NCBI GenBank assembly: GCA_028693885.1
Contig: JAQUUM010000066.1
Location: 1 to 6,733 of the forward strand
DNA from: Bacilli bacterium
GTDB taxonomy: Bacteria; Bacillota_I; Bacilli_A; ML615J-28; CAG-698
Length of the DNA: 6,733 nucleotides
Direction: 5' to 3'
Position 1 is the stretch's first letter. Every line of letters begins with the position of its first letter. Below, piece by piece: positions 5,186-6,733 of this stretch. Below the pieces are notes generated by a model that saw only the letters and a program-made list of their open reading frames with translations, was not told the DNA's origin and did no database searches. Made by a program: the position numbers and the translations under genes.

Positions 5186-6310
5186 TTAATAGAAATTCTT
5201 TTTAGCTTTATCTTCAGCTTTAATTTTACCAAAATATTTTGTATAACTTAATCCAACAAATTTTGCCATATCAATCATTTCATGCACAGTATTAACATTT
5301 ACTGGAATTCCCTCTTCAAGAATTTTCTTAGTCGCTTCAACTTCTTTTTCTCCATGCGTGTAGATTCTAGTTTGTCCTTCTGCTTTTGGAGCATCACGTA
5401 ATTCTTTTAAGAATTTAGAGAAATGTTTTTTAATATCCTCTGGATTACCAAAGAATGCAGGATTAATCGCCATAAATCCGTGGCAAATATTTCCTCTACC
5501 GCCTGTCATTGAGTAATTAGATGTTGGACCTTGTGATAATATAGATGAGAATATTTCACAAACCATTCCATATCCATAACCTTTATGGCTTCCAAGAACT
5601 TCATCAACTCCACCCAAAGGCATAATACCACCACCATTTTTAGCAATGATGTTTTTTAATACATCTGCAGCATCAGTTGAAGGTTTTCCATCTTTATCAA
5701 GTGCCCAACCATCAGGCAAAGTTTTTTCAGCTTTATTATACATCTCAAGTTTACCTCTAGTAACAACTGTTGTAGAAGCATCAAATAAGAAATCATAAGG
5801 ATCAGCAGGCATTGCCATAGCAATTGGATTAGATCCAATCATAGCCATGCGTCCATTAGTAGGAACCATAATAGCCTCAGAATTTGTAGTAGCCCAACCA
5901 ATTAAACCTTGATCAGATGCCATCTTTGCATAATACCCAGCAATTCCAAAATGATTTGAGTTACGAACTGAAACTATACCAACACCACTTTTTTTAGCTT
6001 TTTTAATTGCTAAAGTCATTGCTTGATGACTTACAAGTTGTCCCATAGCGTCGTGCGCTTCAATTACTGCACTAATTGGTGTTTGGAAAACTATCTCCGG
6101 TTTGGCATCTATTTTTATAAGACCTTTTTCAATACCTTTATGATATCTAACTAATCTTTGAACACCATGTGATTCAATCCCAAACAAATCAGATTGTAAT
6201 AATACATCAACTATAATTCCACTTTCTTTTTTTGTAAAGCCTACCTTATTAAATGCTTTAGTACAAAACTCTTTTAATACATCATACTGAAAATACTTGT
6301 AATCTGCCAT
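5186..6310 (-). CDS. Ldh2 family (malate/L-lactate type) NAD(P)-dependent oxidoreductase
   Basis: This 374-residue protein has the usual length of the Ldh2/MDH type-2 family (Pfam Ldh_2), which is unrelated to classical Rossmann-fold malate and lactate dehydrogenases. Members oxidise malate, L-lactate, sulfolactate or ureidoglycolate. Conserved features are GIESHGVQRLVRY (residues 45-56; His48, Arg52), VRNSNHFGIAGYYA (115-128) with the conserved His120, GSNPIAMAMP (159-168), HKGYG (242-246), and GFMAINPAFFG (278-288). ATG 6310-6308 has an AAGGAG site about ten bases upstream. It is the first gene of the operon with malic enzyme 2 and the LarA homologue, behind a promoter and palindrome. The malic enzyme next door favours malate (to oxaloacetate) as substrate, but lactate or another 2-hydroxyacid cannot be excluded by sequence. 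It has no signal peptide and should be cytoplasmic. Confidence 0.92.
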   Translation of the reverse strand: MADYKYFQYDVLKEFCTKAFNKVGFTKKESGIIVDVLLQSDLFGIESHGVQRLVRYHKGIEKGLIKIDAKPEIVFQTPISAVIEAHDAMGQLVSHQAMTLAIKKAKKSGVGIVSVRNSNHFGIAGYYAKMASDQGLIGWATTNSEAIMVPTNGRMAMIGSNPIAMAMPADPYDFLFDASTTVVTRGKLEMYNKAEKTLPDGWALDKDGKPSTDAADVLKNIIAKNGGGIMPLGGVDEVLGSHKGYGYGMVCEIFSSILSQGPTSNYSMTGGRGNICHGFMAINPAFFGNPEDIKKHFSKFLKELRDAPKAEGQTRIYTHGEKEVEATKKILEEGIPVNVNTVHEMIDMAKFVGLSYTKYFGKIKAEDKAKKNFY

Positions 6311-6336
6311 TCTTTTTAATCTCCTTTTTTAATAGT

Positions 6337-6359
6337 TAAGATGAGTTATACTCATCTTA
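6337..6359. promoter_or_regulatory. hyphenated palindrome, candidate operator of the hydroxyacid operon
   Basis: TAAGATGAGT (6337-6346) and its perfect complement (6350-6359) flank a 3-base TAT spacer. The site starts about five bases downstream of the predicted transcription start of the Ldh2-type gene and ends ten bases before its Shine-Dalgarno, a common place for a repressor. The core GT-N3-AC matches that of FadR-type GntR regulators, a group that includes lactate-responsive LldR, but the flanking bases do not fit the full TNGTNNNACNA consensus. It could instead act as a leader RNA hairpin; there is no T-run, so it is not a terminator. Confidence 0.6.
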
Positions 6360-6370
6360 CAAACAATTAT

Positions 6371-6399
6371 ATTATACAACTTTTAGTCCTCAAATGCAA
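6371..6399 (-). promoter_or_regulatory. promoter of the Ldh2/malic enzyme/LarA operon
   Basis: On the minus strand, a perfect -10 TATAAT (6376-6371) lies 17 bases after a partial -35, TTGCAT (6399-6394). The predicted start is near 6364, with a leader of about 54 bases that contains the palindrome at 6337-6359. No other good promoter is seen between this site and the LarA homologue, which fits a single transcript for the three genes. Confidence 0.65.
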
Positions 6400-6427
6400 G
6401 AATTGACTAATATAATTTAAATTTTAG

Positions 6428-6451
6428 AAAATTTTATTAAAATAAAATTTT
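6428..6451. repeat. AT-only inverted repeat in the divergent promoter region
   Basis: AAAATTTTATT (6428-6438) and its perfect complement (6441-6451) are separated by two bases; the right arm runs into a T-stretch on the plus strand. Neither flanking gene is transcribed into it from an annotated promoter, so a terminator role would only block stray plus-strand transcription. It may be an easily melted or bent segment between the two promoters, or chance in very AT-rich DNA. Confidence 0.35.
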
Positions 6452-6478
6452 TTTGTTTTCATTTTTTTATAATTGATT

Positions 6479-6506
6479 TTGTGTATCAAATAATTTATGT
6501 TATAAT
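6479..6506 (+). promoter_or_regulatory. promoter of the exported phosphoesterase-like gene
   Basis: An extended -10, TG (6498-6499), one base, then TATAAT (6501-6506), lies upstream of the AGGAGG Shine-Dalgarno at 6515-6520. The best -35 is weak: TTGTGT at 6479-6484 with 16-base spacing. The predicted start near 6513 would leave a very short leader before ATG 6526. An alternative start site further upstream is not evident. Confidence 0.5.
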
Positions 6507-6525
6507 TCAAATGTAGGAGGGATTT

Positions 6526-6733
6526 ATGAAAAAAATATTATCTATTTGTTTATTATTATTTATGGTTTTAATTAACTTATCTTTTGTTAACGCCTTACCA
6601 GCAGAGATTAGCATGGTGTTTGCTTCACCAGGGGAAAATGCTAGTACCGAAATTAATATTAGCTGGCATGCAACTATTGCTAGTTCTACTTTAGTTTATA
6701 CTACTAAAGACGATACATCTTACGCTAACGGAA
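6526..6733 (+). CDS. exported protein, likely purple acid phosphatase-type metallophosphoesterase, N-terminal part
   Basis: The gene starts with ATG at 6526-6528 behind a strong AGGAGG site and stays open to the right window edge (69 codons). Residues 1-23 are a clear signal peptide: MKK, a hydrophobic core (ILSICLLLFMVLINLSFV), and VNA before Leu24 as a likely cleavage site. The mature start includes FASPGENASTEINISWHA (residues 32-49) and STLVYTTK (54-61). This pattern, a PG turn followed by a strand with a conserved Trp, resembles the fibronectin III-like N-terminal domain of secreted purple acid phosphatases, which precedes a calcineurin-like catalytic domain. The catalytic part is outside the window, so the family call is tentative; another Fn3-like exported protein remains possible. 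It is divergent from the hydroxyacid operon and no functional link is evident. Confidence 0.6.
   Translation, partial: MKKILSICLLLFMVLINLSFVNALPAEISMVFASPGENASTEINISWHATIASSTLVYTTKDDTSYANG

Noticed and set aside
1..6733. CRISPR array, tRNA or rRNA gene, insertion sequence, phage or toxin-antitoxin module
   Set aside because: No spaced direct repeats, cloverleaf-like segments, transposase or integrase frames, or terminal inverted repeats were seen by eye. The window reads as ordinary metabolic genes.
1..6733. Mycoplasma-type recoding of TGA as tryptophan
   Set aside because: Tryptophan positions use TGG and the conserved proteins read through at normal length without any in-frame TGA, so there is no sign of recoding.

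Overview
The window is AT-rich bacterial DNA. Every complete gene ends in TAA, tryptophan is encoded by TGG, Shine-Dalgarno sites are strong (AGGAGG type), and several promoters are near-consensus sigma-A, often with an extended TGn -10. This fits a low-GC Bacillota/Mycoplasmatota organism that uses the standard bacterial code, for example an Erysipelotrichia, Izemoplasma/Acholeplasma-like or RF39-like lineage. That placement is an inference from composition and protein style, and no marker gene is present to confirm it.

Layout, left to right: (1) 1-353, minus strand, the N-terminal part of an exported family 10-like glycosidase (GHL10/YngK type) cut by the window edge, with its own promoter. 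(2) 484-726, minus, a small glycine-rich DUF5320 protein, with a consensus promoter that carries two related palindromes and a terminator just after the stop. (3) 830-2011, minus, an NAD-type malic enzyme with its own promoter and terminator. (4) 2109-2600, minus, a flavin reductase family protein. (5) 2659-3939, minus, a LarA-type nickel-pincer lactate racemase homologue. (6) 3978-5171, minus, a second malic enzyme. (7) 5186-6310, minus, an Ldh2/malate dehydrogenase family oxidoreductase. (8) 6311-6525, a divergent promoter region. (9) 6526 to the end, plus, the N-terminus of an exported protein that looks like a purple acid phosphatase-type metallophosphoesterase.

The core is a tightly spaced operon, transcribed leftward: Ldh2-type dehydrogenase, malic enzyme, LarA homologue. 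It starts at a promoter at 6371-6399, has a 23-bp hyphenated palindrome just downstream of the predicted transcription start, and ends in a strong terminator at 2624-2649. The flavin reductase and a second, independently promoted malic enzyme follow. Together these would interconvert the stereoisomers of a 2-hydroxyacid (racemase), oxidise it with NAD(P) (Ldh2), and decarboxylate malate to pyruvate (malic enzymes). The repeated malate theme makes malate, rather than lactate, a reasonable candidate substrate for the LarA homologue; this is an inference from context. No lar cofactor genes, transporter or regulator of this operon are in the window.

All protein families here are known. I see no clear sign of a wholly new system. 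The most interesting points are the gene combination, the two palindromic control regions, and the arrangement around the flavin reductase.
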